Positions 13,547-26,420 are shown, numbered from the stretch's first letter. The stretch: DNA of 64,000 nt from Monocercomonoides exilis (GCA_001643675.2 LSRY02000019.1:1-64000); one strand, 5' to 3'. The notes: generated from the letters alone by a model not told the origin. Translations and numbers: made by a program.

Positions 13547-13948
13547 TGCTCCAACGATGATTATGGGTTTTATGAACCCATATTTTTATGATATCCCATT
13601 AACAAACCAAACTTAAAAAACTATAATTTCCTTCACTGCTTCCATTTTTGAAATTCAATTCTCTGTCTTGTTTTCCATTTTTCAGATTCATTCTTTTTTT
13701 ATTAATTTCAAGAAACTGCCATCTTCAGCAAATTCTATGGTTGCTCTTTATTTTTCTGATTCATGTCTTCCCCATCTTTTTTGCTTGAATGAAATTTCTC
13801 ATCCCCTCAGCCCTTTTTTCGTGATAAGGCATTTTCATGGAATTGTTCATTTTCATTCTGAATCTCAATGTTTTCTTCCTTTGATTTCATCGTCTCCTGA
13901 AAATAAAAATGGAGAAAAAATATCAAAATATAAATAAAATATAAATAA

Positions 13949-13979
<31 letters not shown>

Positions 13980-15059
13980 TAAAAATAAAAATAAAAATAA
14001 AAATAAAAATAAAAATAAAAATAAAAATTAAAACAAAAACGAAAATAAAAATAAAAATACTGAGAAATAAATCAGAATTCTATTAATTCCTGCATTGTTG
14101 CTTTTGTTTCATTCATTGGCATTGCTTCAATCCTTTATCACACTTCCAAATTCGCCTTTTTCAGTTGCTCTTTCCAAGGGAAACCTTTTTTTCCAGTTGC
14201 ACAAAAGATAAATTGATTTTTGCAGAAATGTTCTCTGAATTTTCTCTTTTCCTGTTTTTCAACATTTGCCATCTGGCAAAATTTTTTTGAAAAGTTCCAT
14301 CACTTTAATTTTGTCCAACAAAAGATCACAAATGATCAAAAAAAGTTGATCATTCCGTTCCCATATAAGATTTATGCTAATTTTTTATTGTTGTTTTCTG
14401 AGCTAATTATTGAAAAGCATTTCAAAGATTTGATGATAACAGACAGAACGTTAATAATTTGTTAGCAAATGCTTTTGTTAGCTGCTGCTTTCGAGCTATT
14501 TGAATCAAATGAATTACATGTTCTTATTTCTGCATTTTCATTTCATCTATTCGAATATTCATTATAATTTCATGGATGTCATACAAGCTTTTATAATTTT
14601 CTTTTGTTGTTAAACGAATAAAATTGATTTGCTTTAATTCAAGAATTTTTCATAAGAATTAATCAAACAGGAAAAATTCATCAAAACTTTGCTCGTTGTT
14701 ATCGAAAAATATTCAAAAAGCAGTTGACATTGAATAATTATTAATGTTGTTTTTCAAAAAAAATCACTATTTATTACAAATGAAAAAAAAAACAAACTTT
14801 TCTCTTATTTTGATTTAATCATTCAATATTATCAAGTTTCTTTCATCTCAGTATGTGCCTTTCCCTTCTCCCTTCCTTTTAATATTGACACATTATGGAA
14901 AAATATCCTACAACTATCCTTTCAAATAGCATGAAAAAAGCAGATTTTTTCGGCTGGTCAACCATTCTGATACAAATGAAAATGTTGTGTTTGTGTCACC
15001 ATTAGGGCAGCCTGAAGACGTTGTGCAGTATCTGAAAAAGCTTCTTATGGCGGGAGCAG
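13547..15059. other. Upstream spacer of surface-protein gene
   Basis: AT-rich spacer between the start of the minus-strand surface gene and the decayed plus-strand gene. It holds the AAAAT microsatellite and otherwise nothing I can name. The promoter of the surface gene must lie in its left part, but no clear element stands out. Confidence 0.6.
13925..14058. repeat. (AAAAT)n microsatellite
   Basis: Tandem AAAAT pentamers, nearly perfect from about 13,956 to 14,027, with degenerate AAAT/AAAAC edges. It lies about 400 bp upstream of the surface-protein start. Confidence 0.95.
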
Positions 15060-18000
15060 CGTAACAGTCGTTTCTTCGCTCAGCGCCTTCGTCTTCTTCA
15101 ACTGGAGCAGCACGCCGATCAGCTTCGCCATTCCTGAGGCGGAAAAGCGACGAGAAGAAGGCAGCAGGAGATGATAAGCTATCTTCTTCTTCTTCTTCAG
15201 CACCTGCGATTGACCCTTTGGATGCATCTGCGGTGGCAGCGCAATTCACGTCGGCAGGAGCGATGGACGACTTCGAGAGGTGGCTGGGGTGTATGAAAAT
15301 CAAAAGATTTCGTAACTGAGGGAGCAACGGACGCTGCATGGATATGTTGTGGCGCGACTGGCGGTGCTGTATGGGGGTGTTGCATGAGCGTGCGATGAGG
15401 AGCTTTCAGCGATGCTTAAGGTTCAGTTCGTGGCGCAGCTTCCATCGCTTGCAGCGTCTATGTGCACGAAGTCGGGGAGCAAGCGAATCTTTGTAGCGGC
15501 AGATGTGATTGCAATCTGTTTATAACATTGCAGCTGGCTTTGCGATCACCGCAGTCGATGCGTGTGGTGGTGAAGCTGGATAAGGAAGCGATATGACACT
15601 TGCCCACAGTGCGCGAAGTGGCGAAGAGCTGAAGAATATGGAAGAAGATCTGAAGAGGAAAATGGTGAATGCGGTGAATATACTGCGTGAGATGTGTGTG
15701 AAGTGCGAGGCGCAGATATCTGAGATTGCAGGGGAGAATGAAGGGCTGAGCAGACAAATCCGGGAGCTGAAGGAGCAGCAAGAGGAGGAGAAACATGAGA
15801 TGGTAAATATGTCTACAAAGTTCAACATACTTTTGCAGAAGATCCGGGACGACGAGCGGAAATCGTTGCGGATGAGTGCGCTGGTTAAGAAGCTGCAGGA
15901 GAAGAACAAGATTATCCTACGGCGGGAGAGTAAGATTCAGGAGCTGAATGAGAAGCACAATGCATAGGTGAAGGAGCTTCAGGAGCAGCTGGCGGCCATG
16001 AAGGAGAAAGTCGAATTTATTTATGTGGGGATAGAGAAGGAATTGAAAATCAAGATAAAGAAGTGCGAAGTGGAAAGTGGAGAAAGCAATGTTTCGATAG
16101 ATGCACCAAGGGTGTTATTTACGCCGGCTTTTTTTTTGAGCCCTGTGAAGGGGCATGCTGGTTCCATCTTCGGTTTCGATGATTCAGCCATCGGAGTTGT
16201 TTGAAAAGGACTAAGAAAATTTGCACCGAGCATCGGGGATGGCTGCAGTGTGATGGTTGTATCAGACCCGAGCGAGAAGGTTGTTGTTGTGAAAGCGAGT
16301 AGAGGAGTGAATATTGCAGGAGAAGCAAATGACGATGGAGCAGAGAATGCTTGTAATGGTGATGGAGGATGAGTGGATACAACTGTAAAGCAGAAGATGA
16401 ACCAGATGGAAAAGGAAACAAAAATGTTGATGGAGCTGCTGAAAGGATACGTATAGGCAACAAGCGAGTAGATGGCGCTGTTTATGGAGGTGATTGAGAA
16501 GCAGCAAATTATTCTTATGTTTTCAAAAAGCAGGAGCAGAAGAAAGTGAAGTTGTCGTTTGAAGAGACGATGGAGCGCCCGACGAGCTCAGCGTCTTTAT
16601 TGCTGGAGCAGGTGGTGTTCGAAATTGTGCATATGCTTCTGATGTCGCACATATATAAGTTATCAATGTCGATTCAGTCGAGACAGCAGTGGCTAAAGAC
16701 AGGACAGCTACGGAAGCTGGCGTGGATGCAGTCGACGATCAAGGGAATATTCAGAGACAAGATATTGGTTGATTTGAGTGATGGCAGCTCCGATTGTGAA
16801 GATGTGGAACTTCCAAGGCAGTTGTTTTGAAGATTTTGTGTGTTTGCGGCTGGGGGAGAAGTTCTAGGAGAATAAAAAGAAAGAGGCAGTGCTGATGGCA
16901 ATGATCTGCAATGTGATGTTGTTCCGAAAGGAATTTTCACATGTGCAGCAGTTGGGAAGTACGTGCCGGAGGATTTTACGGGAGGTGAGCTGTCTTTCTT
17001 CCTTTATTGCAACACGATGCAGTTTGAAGGCAAGCAGCAGAAGCAGCCGATGAAAGAGAAAGAGGACTTCCTGACAATATCGTTCCGGATGTGTCGTATG
17101 CGTATCGACATTTTGCTTGAAGGGGTATTAAAGAAGAAGATAAAGATGTTTTTTAAGGAGTTAAAAGAGATGAAGTCGGAGAAGGGAGAGGTTGATGCAT
17201 CTTTATTTCTTGGATTGCTGCTGAACATCAACCTAGCTGTTGCAGCGAGTCTGAAAGAGGTGATGAATGTGTAAGTCAGATACGATATGCAATGGCAATC
17301 CTCCTATTTTGTCATCTTCAGAAATATAATAGTCATTGGGTATGGCACGTTGGGGCAATGCAAACGATGAAGTGGAGTCTCTTCCACACGTGCAATCCAG
17401 ACTCAATTTGCGCAGTCCCGGAGGATCTTCTGAGACGCATGTCGGCTGTCGAGGTGCTGTCTGCCGTCGTTTGCGTCGGTGCTGTGGGCGTGCCAGTGCA
17501 ACGATTTCTTAATACTGAACCAACGGTCGCCGTATAAGTGCGATGTTGCATACCGAAGAGAGCCTCTATCACAGTTTGAGAACATTGCTGTTAAAAAGAC
17601 TGTGAGCTATCACTTTGCACTGATGAAGCAAGTGCCTGACGAATGGATGCGTGCGCTTTCGTTGGTGCCAGCTGGGGTGTGTGTGAGGGTTGTGCTGAGG
17701 AAAAGAACGGAGAGTCTGCAGACTGTGATGTGGAAGAAAGAAGGGCAGCGGATGCTGTTGTGGATGGTGAAGCTGGATGTGGAGTTGGTGGGACTGCAAA
17801 TTGGAAGAAAGAGGTGGAAGTGGAGATCTTCTTTAAGCTGCCACTGTGAGACTGGAAGCGAGTTGTTATGTCTCACGACACAATGACATGGAACTGGAAG
17901 GGAGAAGGAGCCAATGCCTTTTCATGCTTCATTATTATCTTCTTCTTTAACTTTTACATAATAGCTCGAGAAGGGTTTGAGTGAGAAAGAGATGGAGATC

Positions 18001-18230
18001 AACAACATGCTGCTGTTCTTTGAATGCGTATAAGATGCGATCGACGCTTTGAATTTTCTTATGACATGTTCATCAGAGTTATCATCTTCTTTTCCTTTTT
18101 CATCCTTTTCTATCTCCTGTTTCTTGTCGAATTCATTTTCTTTCAAAAAGCTTTTGAAAGAAACAGATATGCAGTTAACACTGAGAATACAACAGTCTTC
18201 CTTCAATATATTTCTGAACATAACGTTTGA
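15060..18230 (+). pseudogene. Decayed coiled-coil gene, unrecognised
   Basis: This tract is GC-richer than the flanking AT-rich DNA, as the intact genes are, but its frame is repeatedly broken. A frame at about 15,100-15,290 reads RRSASPFLRRKSDEKKAAGDD, then a serine run, then TSAGAMDDFERW. 15,430-15,500 reads PSLAASMCTKSGSKRI. The best open part, 15,593-16,204, is a heptad-type coiled coil (NMEEDLKRKMVNAVNILREM, then KELQEQLAAMKEKVEF) with one in-frame TAG at 15,965-15,967. Further frames at 16,546-16,830, 16,963-17,274 and 17,479-17,886 may be later parts. The N-terminal piece is homologous to minus-strand 29,640-29,040. No family was recognised. An intact gene with introns is possible but would need many splices. 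Confidence 0.55.
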
Positions 18231-18375
18231 AGAGAAGAAGTTGAAGAAGGTGAAGGTGAAGGTGAAGGTGAAGGAGAAGAAGGAGAAGAAGTAGATGATG
18301 AAATCAAAGAATACGAAGAAGACGAAGAAGACGAAGAAGACGAAGAAGACGAAGAAGAAATAAAAGAAGAAATAT
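18230..18375 (+). repeat. GAAGGT / GAAGAC low-complexity repeat
   Basis: Tandem GAAGGTGAAGGT hexamers (about 18,238-18,290), then GAAGACGAAGAA hexamers (about 18,310-18,360). They would encode Glu/Lys/Asp-rich peptide on the plus strand or Ser-rich peptide on the minus strand. The tract may be the eroded acidic tail of the preceding decayed gene. Confidence 0.8.
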
Positions 18376-21049
18376 ATGATAACAAAGAAGACTTTGAAGA
18401 AGAAAAATCAACAACTGAAAGAGAAAGCTGTCCATATGCTTCATGAATAATAGAACTGCCTGAATATGAATATAACTGACCAAAATTGAATTTCACATTC
18501 TAAATTCGAACTTTCTCTGACGTTGTGATTAGACTTTTCTCGTTGGTTATTGTTGAGTTCAGATACAGCAAAGCAGCTGAGGATATTCCAACGAGTTATT
18601 GCTAATATTCTGCACACTGCATTCTCCATTTATGAAAGTTTGCTCTGAAATCTGCTGCGAATTTGTCGAGCTAAAAACAGTTTTTCCAATTAAAGAAACA
18701 TATTGTTAAACAAATCATAAAACCATCAATTTTTGATAAAATTTTTGTTTATTCCAACTTTAACCAGCTGTATTTACCAACAAGAAATGTTGATATTCAA
18801 TCCGAGTTAAAAAAAAATTCTGAGTAAGTTAAAACTTAAACGATTATCAAGATCTTTGTTTATTCTTAAAAAGAATCAAATAAACCATTAACAATTCATT
18901 GGTCAGTAATTGAATGATAGTTAAAGCAAATATAACTCTTTTTCATTGAGAATTTTATATTTTTTTATTTTGATCAATAATTTGATATATAATTTTTTGA
19001 TTCAAACATTTTCTTTTCATGAAGAAGATTGCAATTAACAGATAAGCATTTTCGTTATAATTTTAATCTTTTCATAAAAATAATGGAAACGGAATGATTA
19101 TATATTAACTGCCATGGGTCAAGTTTTTGATCTGATGTCACTTTTCAAAATAATTTAGCCATCTCTTTTAATCCTATTCTTGCTCTCTTCCATTTCATGT
19201 CAACTTATTTTTGTAATCTTCCTCTTTGATCTCTTTATTTTTATCAATCTATTTTTGCGTTTTCCTGATTTTTCAGATTGCCTGTCAATGAGAAATAAAA
19301 CTCTTTTAAAAATTATTCTTTGTTTGAACAGTTTAAATCGGATACAATTACATCTGTTTTAGCATAAATTTTTATGACAATATCCGATTGTGATAATAAA
19401 CGATGCAACTTTACACAGAAAATAATAAAAATTAATAAATAAATAAATAAATTTTGGGTCAAAAATTTTCAATTTTTGATAATTCTTCAAAAATATACAA
19501 AATTCATTTGCGAAATTAATTATTTGGCATACTGCAACTATAAGCGCATCAGTTATTTTTCACAATTTTTTCACTCCAAGAAAAAATTGAAGTTATTTAA
19601 GTTAATTATAATCTCTTTGTTATGAAAGCATGAAAAAATATCAAAAAAACTTTAAATTGAGTAAGAAAATTTAAAAAACAAAAAATATTGATCCAATGAT
19701 CACTTTGATCTGAAAATTTCAAATTAAAAATTCTCTCGAAATAAGACTTTTCAGAATGAAAAAAGATTATTATTGCAAAGACACCTAACGAATGAATGCA
19801 TATATTACGAAAAAGAGACAAAATTTGAGGATAATAAATTGAGTGTGTTTGTAACTCTCTAAGTTTCTGCTATTTTTTTCACTTTTAAAAAACTTCATCG
19901 TCAATTTATCCATTTATTTCAGACATATAAACTATCCTCAATAAAACTGAAAACTTAATGAACAGAATAATAAAAATTTTTGAATATTTTTTGGTTTCAT
20001 TGATGTCGTTCAAGTTTCATTATGCCAATTTTTTTCACAAATAAACATTATTAAAACTTTTTTGAGTTCATTTTTTGATAAAGCGAAAAATTGAAATTTT
20101 TGTTCAAAAAATCGATTTTTAATTGAAAAAGGTACCAATTACTAAATAAAATGTGATTATATGGGTAATTCTTTTTGGGATCATACTTTTTCTGTCAAAA
20201 TTTTCGGTCTGATTTTTTTCGGTTCGAAAGTTATCAACATGTAAAGAATTTGAACGGAAAACATCTTAAAATCTATAAAGCTTAAATCTCTCATGAAACT
20301 CTTCAAAATCCTTTATTTTAAACTTGAATTATCGCTTTTTATCAAAATTTTGGAACATTGACATTGTTTTTTTTCATTCAGTTTCCGTTATTCTTGAAAA
20401 ACAAATGTTATCATGATAATATTTAAAAACATGTCACAAACTTCATTTGGACGACAATCAATCAGATTTAAAAAGTTATGTTTTTTGATCTCATAAAAAT
20501 TACAATTGCTGATTTTTGGTGAATTAGAGTTTTTTCTTTTTGATCCATCTTGAAAATAGATGTTTATAAAATTTACAATGAATGTTTCGATTCTTTTTTA
20601 AGAAAATTAAATATTAAGATACGTATATAAAGTTTTATTCAATCAGATATTTTCAAATCTCAGAATTGATATCAACGTTTCGTATTAGCAAATACATCTC
20701 ACTAAAATTTTAAGCAAAAAAGCATTTTTATAATTGGTTGTTTGTAATTTGTTTTTTCTTAAAAGTTTAATTTTTTTTTGGATTTTTTGAATTCGTTTTT
20801 TTGTTGCAATATTCTCAAAGAATATAACTTCTGCATATGACTATTACAACGATCGGTGAATTTTCAGAGGGAAATATTTCATGTTGTCAATAACAATTTT
20901 AAACATTTTTAATTTGACGATGAAGAATATTTAGCCGGAAGGAGTAAGTGAATTGCGCATTTGAAAGAGTTCAAGAAGAGTAAAAAAATGAAGTTGAACA
21001 AGATGTTGTTATTGAATGGAGTGTATTTGAAGAAGTCACCCAGAGAACA
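18376..21049. other. AT-rich gene-free region
   Basis: About 2.7 kb of strongly AT-rich sequence with no frame above background and no recognisable RNA gene. It contains one of three copies of a short dispersed motif (20,160-20,196) that begins ATATGGGTAATT. Confidence 0.6.
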
Positions 21050-22449
21050 TCAAAAAATGTAAAGCGCAACCAGTGTGAGCATCAACCCTCTAGAGTCTCC
21101 GTCTTCTGCATTCAACCATCTAGACTCGTTCATCAGCGCTGCCCTACCATCTTTGAAACCTATTCGAACGACAGGATCAAGTGTCTCGACTTTTTCTTCT
21201 TCTCGAACTTTTTGCAATCGGCTGGTGATGTTGTATTCCACACCTATGGCAACATCTTTTTTCCTGTGACAAGCTTGCTTCCTCTTTATCACCAGTTACA
21301 CCTTCTGCTTCCACCCTCACCCGGTGCATTCCCTCTCGGCTGCAGCACACACACCGCCCACGCATCGCCACCAACGCCGGATAGTGCATAAACTCCCCAT
21401 TCTCCAGGAAATAGACTTCATACGATACCGTCTGCATCCCATACGCACCCGGAACAACGCTCCGTGTCCTCGTCGCACTGCCCCTTTGCAGCACAATTGA
21501 CCGTCCTGGCACCTGTATCAGCACCTCCACCGACCTCTGCGCTGACGTCGTGTTTGTCAGCACCACATCGCACACACACACGCCCCGATAGCATCTTCTC
21601 CCACTCCACACACTTCCTCGCCTTCCTCCCTTCCTCATTCATCTCCCACTCTTCGCTCACGTCATACACAAACTTTTACACAACCACCTGCTTCATCTCC
21701 ACTCGTTTCCCCAAGAGATTCAACTGCAGCCCTTGTTTCCTCACTTGTCTCTCTTATTATCTTTCTCTTTCCTTTTCTCCTTCTCCTTCTTCAGTTCCTT
21801 CCTTCCCTCCCTCAAATTCCTCCATCTCCTTCACAAACAGCACCACAGCTGTGTCCATGCTCCAAATAGACGCACTCGCCCTTCCTCCCCTCATCTCAAT
21901 CGCCTTTTCCACACAAACAGGATGCACACAAACATCTGTCAGCGCGGCTGCAAACGCCGCTGACGCAAATGAATCAGTGTATTCAATCACATTCGCTGAC
22001 ACAAAATGAACGGCCCTCCTACACTCGCGCGCATCCCTACCCACCCACTCCCCGGCGCACCCAAACAGATGTCGCGCATAGTCGAGGAAGAAATGGTTCC
22101 ACTCAATCAGCACAAAACGAGATGACGCCACACGATGATATTGGTTCTCTCGGTATTCCTTCATGTTCTCCACCTGCTGGAACTTCGCAACTGGTATTTT
22201 CTCTTTTTCTTTCCAGGTACAAAGCTCATCATCTCCAAAAAAGTCGCTAGAAACACAAGAAGCAGAAGTGAAAACATTACGCATATACTCTGATTCAATC
22301 TGCATTCCCATTGGCATCGCCATCTGAGGATCTGATGGAATAGCCATAAAGAAAGAGCCACAAAAATAATTTGCCCAACGAGGCATCACGCCAGCATTGC
22401 TTATCCTCTGCCATGCATTCTATTGCATCTATATTCTCGGCCTCTGCCC

Positions 22450-22838
22450 TTATCCTGCCTCCGCACCTGCCCTAGCCATCCCGACCATCGGCATTGCCAT
22501 TCTCGCTCCAGGCCTCGATCCTTTCTCCATCTGCCCCATCTGCCCTTGAACATCCGTTGCACCCCCCAGCAGACACGGCATCAGCTTCAGCTCTTCGTTG
22601 TTCCGGATGAAGCACCCGCTCATCGTGCGCGTGTCACTCAGCTGCACATCGTTGAAGACAATCTTCTGCATGTCAGGCAGAATCCCTTCTTTCTTCCGCA
22701 CAAGTTCCTTCAGCTCCTCCACAGTAGTCTTCTTCGTCACACAAACTCGAATTATCTTCCCTTTCATCGTCCTCACCTGCATTTCCATCTTCCCCAAATC
22801 CCCTCCTTCGTTGAATGCTCGCCCCGATGCTCCTTTCA
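22450..22838 (-). pseudogene. Ubiquitin-like domain segment of the interrupted gene
   Basis: The segment beginning MQVRTMKGKIIRVCV and running through KEGILPDMQKIVF to ELKLMPCLLGG aligns with ubiquitin over its whole 76-residue fold: the first strand MQ(I/V), the KEGIPPDQQ helix-end motif, and a C-terminal Gly-Gly. It is followed by a Met/Gly/Ala-rich tail (about 36 residues), so the Gly-Gly is internal. This argues for an integral ubiquitin-like domain rather than free ubiquitin, unless the tail is cleaved off. The apparent start ATG in this frame lies inside the inserted element's inverted repeat (22,846-22,851). The true frame comes from the other side of the insertion. Confidence 0.7.
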
Positions 22839-22846
22839 CACTGCTC
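22839..22846. repeat. Target-site duplication, left copy
   Basis: The 8-bp sequence CACTGCTC abuts the outer end of the left inverted repeat and is repeated exactly at 27,519-27,526 next to the right inverted repeat. Confidence 0.85.
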
Positions 22847-23407
22847 GGCATAGGTACATCTGTGCTTCTTTTGCAATTTGCAATGTTAAAAATTAACTTT
22901 ATGATGAAATAATAGATAAAAATAATTTAAAACTTTTGGGTGGAGGAATTTTTTGAAATTGTTTTTTCTTGTTGCTTAAAATCAATTTTGAAAAATCACC
23001 CATAAATTTTCCAATTTTTAATTAAAATAAATAAATAAAGATAATTTCTTATTAATAAATACATGCAATGCTTTAAAATGTTATATTAACCTTTTGCATC
23101 AATAAATTTCTGAGAAATAAAACATTTTTGAAAAATAAGTTTTGAAATTAATAATTTTTGATCTATCCCACAATCAAATTTCATATTGCCAAAGATTTAG
23201 GATTAGCTTTTTTTTGTGATGTGTTTAGTGCACACTTTCCAATATATTGCAATTTGAATATATAAATATTGTATAATTGTATGCAATGATTGTCATTTAA
23301 AATATATTATTATTATTAACAAAATTTGATTCTAATGATATGAAGTTGATAGTTATGCAACGTCACACAACATGAGTCCAATATTGGTGGATATAGTTGA
23401 AAATATA
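22847..23407 (+). repeat. Left terminal inverted repeat
   Basis: 561 bp matching the reverse complement of 26,958-27,518 with almost no differences (one seen near 23,395: ATAGTTG against ATGGTTG). AT-rich and without a plausible ORF. Similarity ends where the left side reads TTGAAAATATGG. Confidence 0.9.
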
Positions 23408-23605
23408 TTGAAAATATGGATAAACGTATGCTACATATTTTATTATTATATTTAATCTGTAATTTTAACTTTTAACAATATATATTATAAAATTATAATT
23501 TCTCAGTTCGGAATGTTGCAGACAACATAGATTTAAATAAAATTAGAGGGGAAATATTCTAAGCATTTAATGCGTTTGGATCAATGATTATTAAAAATCA
23601 ACAAT

Positions 23606-26420
23606 CAGTCATTACAGCTGCAGCAGCACAGGAAAAGGAGGAGGAGTGTATTTTGCAACAAAGGAAAGAGGGATTCTTGATTTTGCATTTGTGAGAATGA
23701 AATTTAGCGCAAACACAGCAAAAGTGGGGAATGATATTTTCACTGAATGTTACAACATCACATCGCAGATCAATGAAAGTCGATTTCAATTTGATCTTCG
23801 AAAGAAACCAAATGTTAGTTATGCAAATGTGGGAAATGGAAGGATGTGCTATTATGGATATGGATATTCACTTTCCATACTCCACATTGATATATGCAGG
23901 AACAAATCTATTTAACACATCACCAGCAACATTGAAACTCGTTGATTGAAGTTCTATTTTCGATGAAATGACACTCAACACTCAAGAAATGAACATTGAT
24001 GGAGATGTTGCAAAAGCAAAGATTGGAATTGTCGAAGGAGGAGAAAACGTATTTTTGATAAATAGCGAACGAGCAATCTCATTTTCATCATTGGCATTTT
24101 CGATATCAACATTTGCCGAATCAAGAAAGGAGTGTGTATTTTGTGCAGTGCAAACACATTGAGATTTGAAGGATGTTCATTTGGAGCAGAATCAGAAAGT
24201 ATTGGAGTGGGATTGATTTGCGGGAAAGGAGGGAAAGTGGAGTTGACAAATTGTGAATTTGAAAATATCCGAATGACCAAATCAGGGATGGTGACTTTTG
24301 ATGGAGCGGGGGTTGGAGGATTTATTGATAAGGTGATTGTGAGGAATGTGACAAGACAAAACGTGGGAAGAAGTTTGTTCGAATTAAGAAATGGAGGAGA
24401 TGTTGAGGTTAAGAACACGACGATGAATGAATCTCGTTTTGATGATGGAAATGGGATTGAGATTGGAGAAGGGATTAATGCGAAAATCTGGAACTGCACA
24501 TTCAAATCGATTCAGAGAGGCAGTGGGAATGGAGGGGTGTTGAATGGGAGAGTGGGGAGTGGGAAGTGTGTGGATATTAACAAATGCGTGTTTGAGGAAT
24601 GCAGATGCGAGTCAATGAGTGCAATTGGGGGAGGTGTTGATATGATTGTGGGAGATGGAGGGAATTTGTTGTTTGATGACAACAAGATGAATGGATGCAC
24701 AGTTTCAGAGAGAAGCGGAAAAGGAGAAGGGTTGCATCTGACATTTGAGACAACGAATATTGAATACTCTATGAAGAATGACACTTTCACGAACAATGTG
24801 GCAGAAAAAGGAGAAGATGTGTATTTGGTGTGCGGATCACCATGGACGATGCTTCTTCCAGCGTTGTAGGAAGGGACAGCCACAAGAGTCACAGCAGAAA
24901 ATAAGATGTGGGTGCTTGAGTCATCTGAACCAAGAAAAGAAGACTCACTGATCAATTATCTGTTTCCAAGATTGGGATCAAATTTGTTTGTGAGCAATGC
25001 TGGAAACGAATTATCAAGTTGTGGAGCGAAAGAAAATCCTTGCTCGTCTGTTGATATTGGGTTTGATCGGTTGAACGATGAGATAGAGAGGATTATGGTT
25101 GTTAGTGCTGCTTCAGTGAGCAAGACTATCAACAGAGGTGGGAAAGGACTGACAATCAAAGGGAATGAAGAAACGAGAGAACTGGTTGTTGAAGAGGGAG
25201 GGAAATTTGAATTGACAGAAGGGGATGGGCAAACACATTTGACTTTGTCACTTCTTCAGATTTCGCTTCAATGCTCCTCCTCTGCAAGTGCAAGTGGTGA
25301 TGAATCGATTGTGGAAGTGAGGATTGGGGAATGTTTCATTTTGGATTGTTTGTTCTCAGGAGGAGAAGGGAATTCAAATGCGAATGTGAATTCAAATGTG
25401 AATGAGTGTGGGAAGTGGATAGTGATTGGGAATGGAGGGGTTATTCGAATAGAGAGAACAGAAATGAACGGGATAACATTCGAAGGATATGGAATTGCAA
25501 GAGTTGGAGGAGGGAATGTGATATTTGAGAACTGTTCATTGAGTGGGATTGAAATCAGTGGAGGAGGAGTGATAGTGGGGAATGGTGGATCGGAAGTGAC
25601 ATTGAGGAACATGACAGCATTGGGGTGTGTTGTGGGAATAGGATCGCTGATAACATCGAATGGAGGATCGAGTTTGAGAGTTGATGGAGAAAGCAGATTT
25701 GAGGATATTGAGACTGAAAGTGTGAGTGGAGGGTGTTTGAAGAGTGAGATGAACCTGAATGATTTGCTTGAAATGGGATCATCATCCATATTGAGATGCT
25801 CTGCGAATGGAAATGGAGGAAGAGGAGGAGGAATATATCTGGATTTGAGTGACAATTGTGTGAATAACTTTGAGTTGACAACATTGACATTCGAAGGCAA
25901 TGTTGCTGCTGAGGGAAGGGATTTGTTCATTTTGTGCAAGAAACTAAATGAAACAGTGACGAAGGAGAGGTTTGGATTTGAATACAAATATGAAAATGGA
26001 GAAGGAGAAGGTCAGGCAGTTGATATGAAAGGGGTTGACAGAGCACATTTTGTGGAGAGTGTTGATCTTGGGTTTTTCCTTGTTGAAATGAAGGGAATGG
26101 AGGTGAGTGTGTCGAGGGAAGGGTATGACGCATTGGGATGTGGGAGCGATGGATATCCGTGTGAATCGATGTGGAGTGAAATAAGCCACATTGACAGAAG
26201 TGAGACAGAAGGAGAAAGGAAAGTGAAAGTGAGGGATGAAGGGACAATTGAAGATATCTATTCATTCACAGATGCACTTGTGATTGATGGAGAAGAAACC
26301 AAACACAAGCCAATTCATTTTGAAAAGACGATCAATAAGGATTCTCATGTAATACTTTATAAATTTAGAGTGTTTCAAAGGGATATCAAACATTTCAAAA
26401 ACGCTCAATCAAAAATATGA
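23606..26420 (+). pseudogene. Captured internal fragment of a beta-helix surface-protein gene
   Basis: Begins without a start or signal peptide inside a repeat (SCSSTGKGGGVYFATK) and runs through typical repeats of this surface family, including CGAKENPC (about residue 40 of the last frame) and CGSDGYPC near the end. It stops at 26,420 without a membrane span or kinase tail. The frame shifts between 23,890 and 23,968 and again near 24,130-24,165. A TAG at 24,867-24,869 lies in frame between two long open parts (24,132-24,866 and 24,870-26,420). It therefore cannot make the full protein. It is clearly diverged from the two giant genes in this window, so its donor is another family member. Confidence 0.8.

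Larger units (their letters stand above)
21050..22846 (-). pseudogene. 3' part of a large decayed gene interrupted by a mobile element
   Basis: These minus-strand, GC-richer frames continue the gene whose 5' part lies at 27,519-29,697. From the insertion point the frame encodes a ubiquitin-like domain (22,790-22,560). Separate frames follow: 22,389-21,757 (containing KFQQVENMKEYRENQYH and a MDTAVVLFV segment) and 21,669-21,177 (containing VEVLIQVPGRSIVLQRG, then YEVYFLENGEFMHYPAL). The latter two resemble, from memory, segments found in that order in very large uncharacterised proteins of ciliates and amoebae. I cannot name the family. Frame changes between segments mean either introns or decay. 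Confidence 0.55.

Noticed and set aside
5730-13616. Many plus-strand frames of 60-280 residues opposite copy A (and 58,103-63,869 opposite copy B)
   Set aside because: They are antisense shadows of the long minus-strand gene, with Ser/His/Leu-rich composition explained by reading its complement.
13925-14058. Telomere-like array
   Set aside because: AAAAT pentamers are an internal microsatellite next to a gene; no G-rich telomeric unit or chromosome end is seen.
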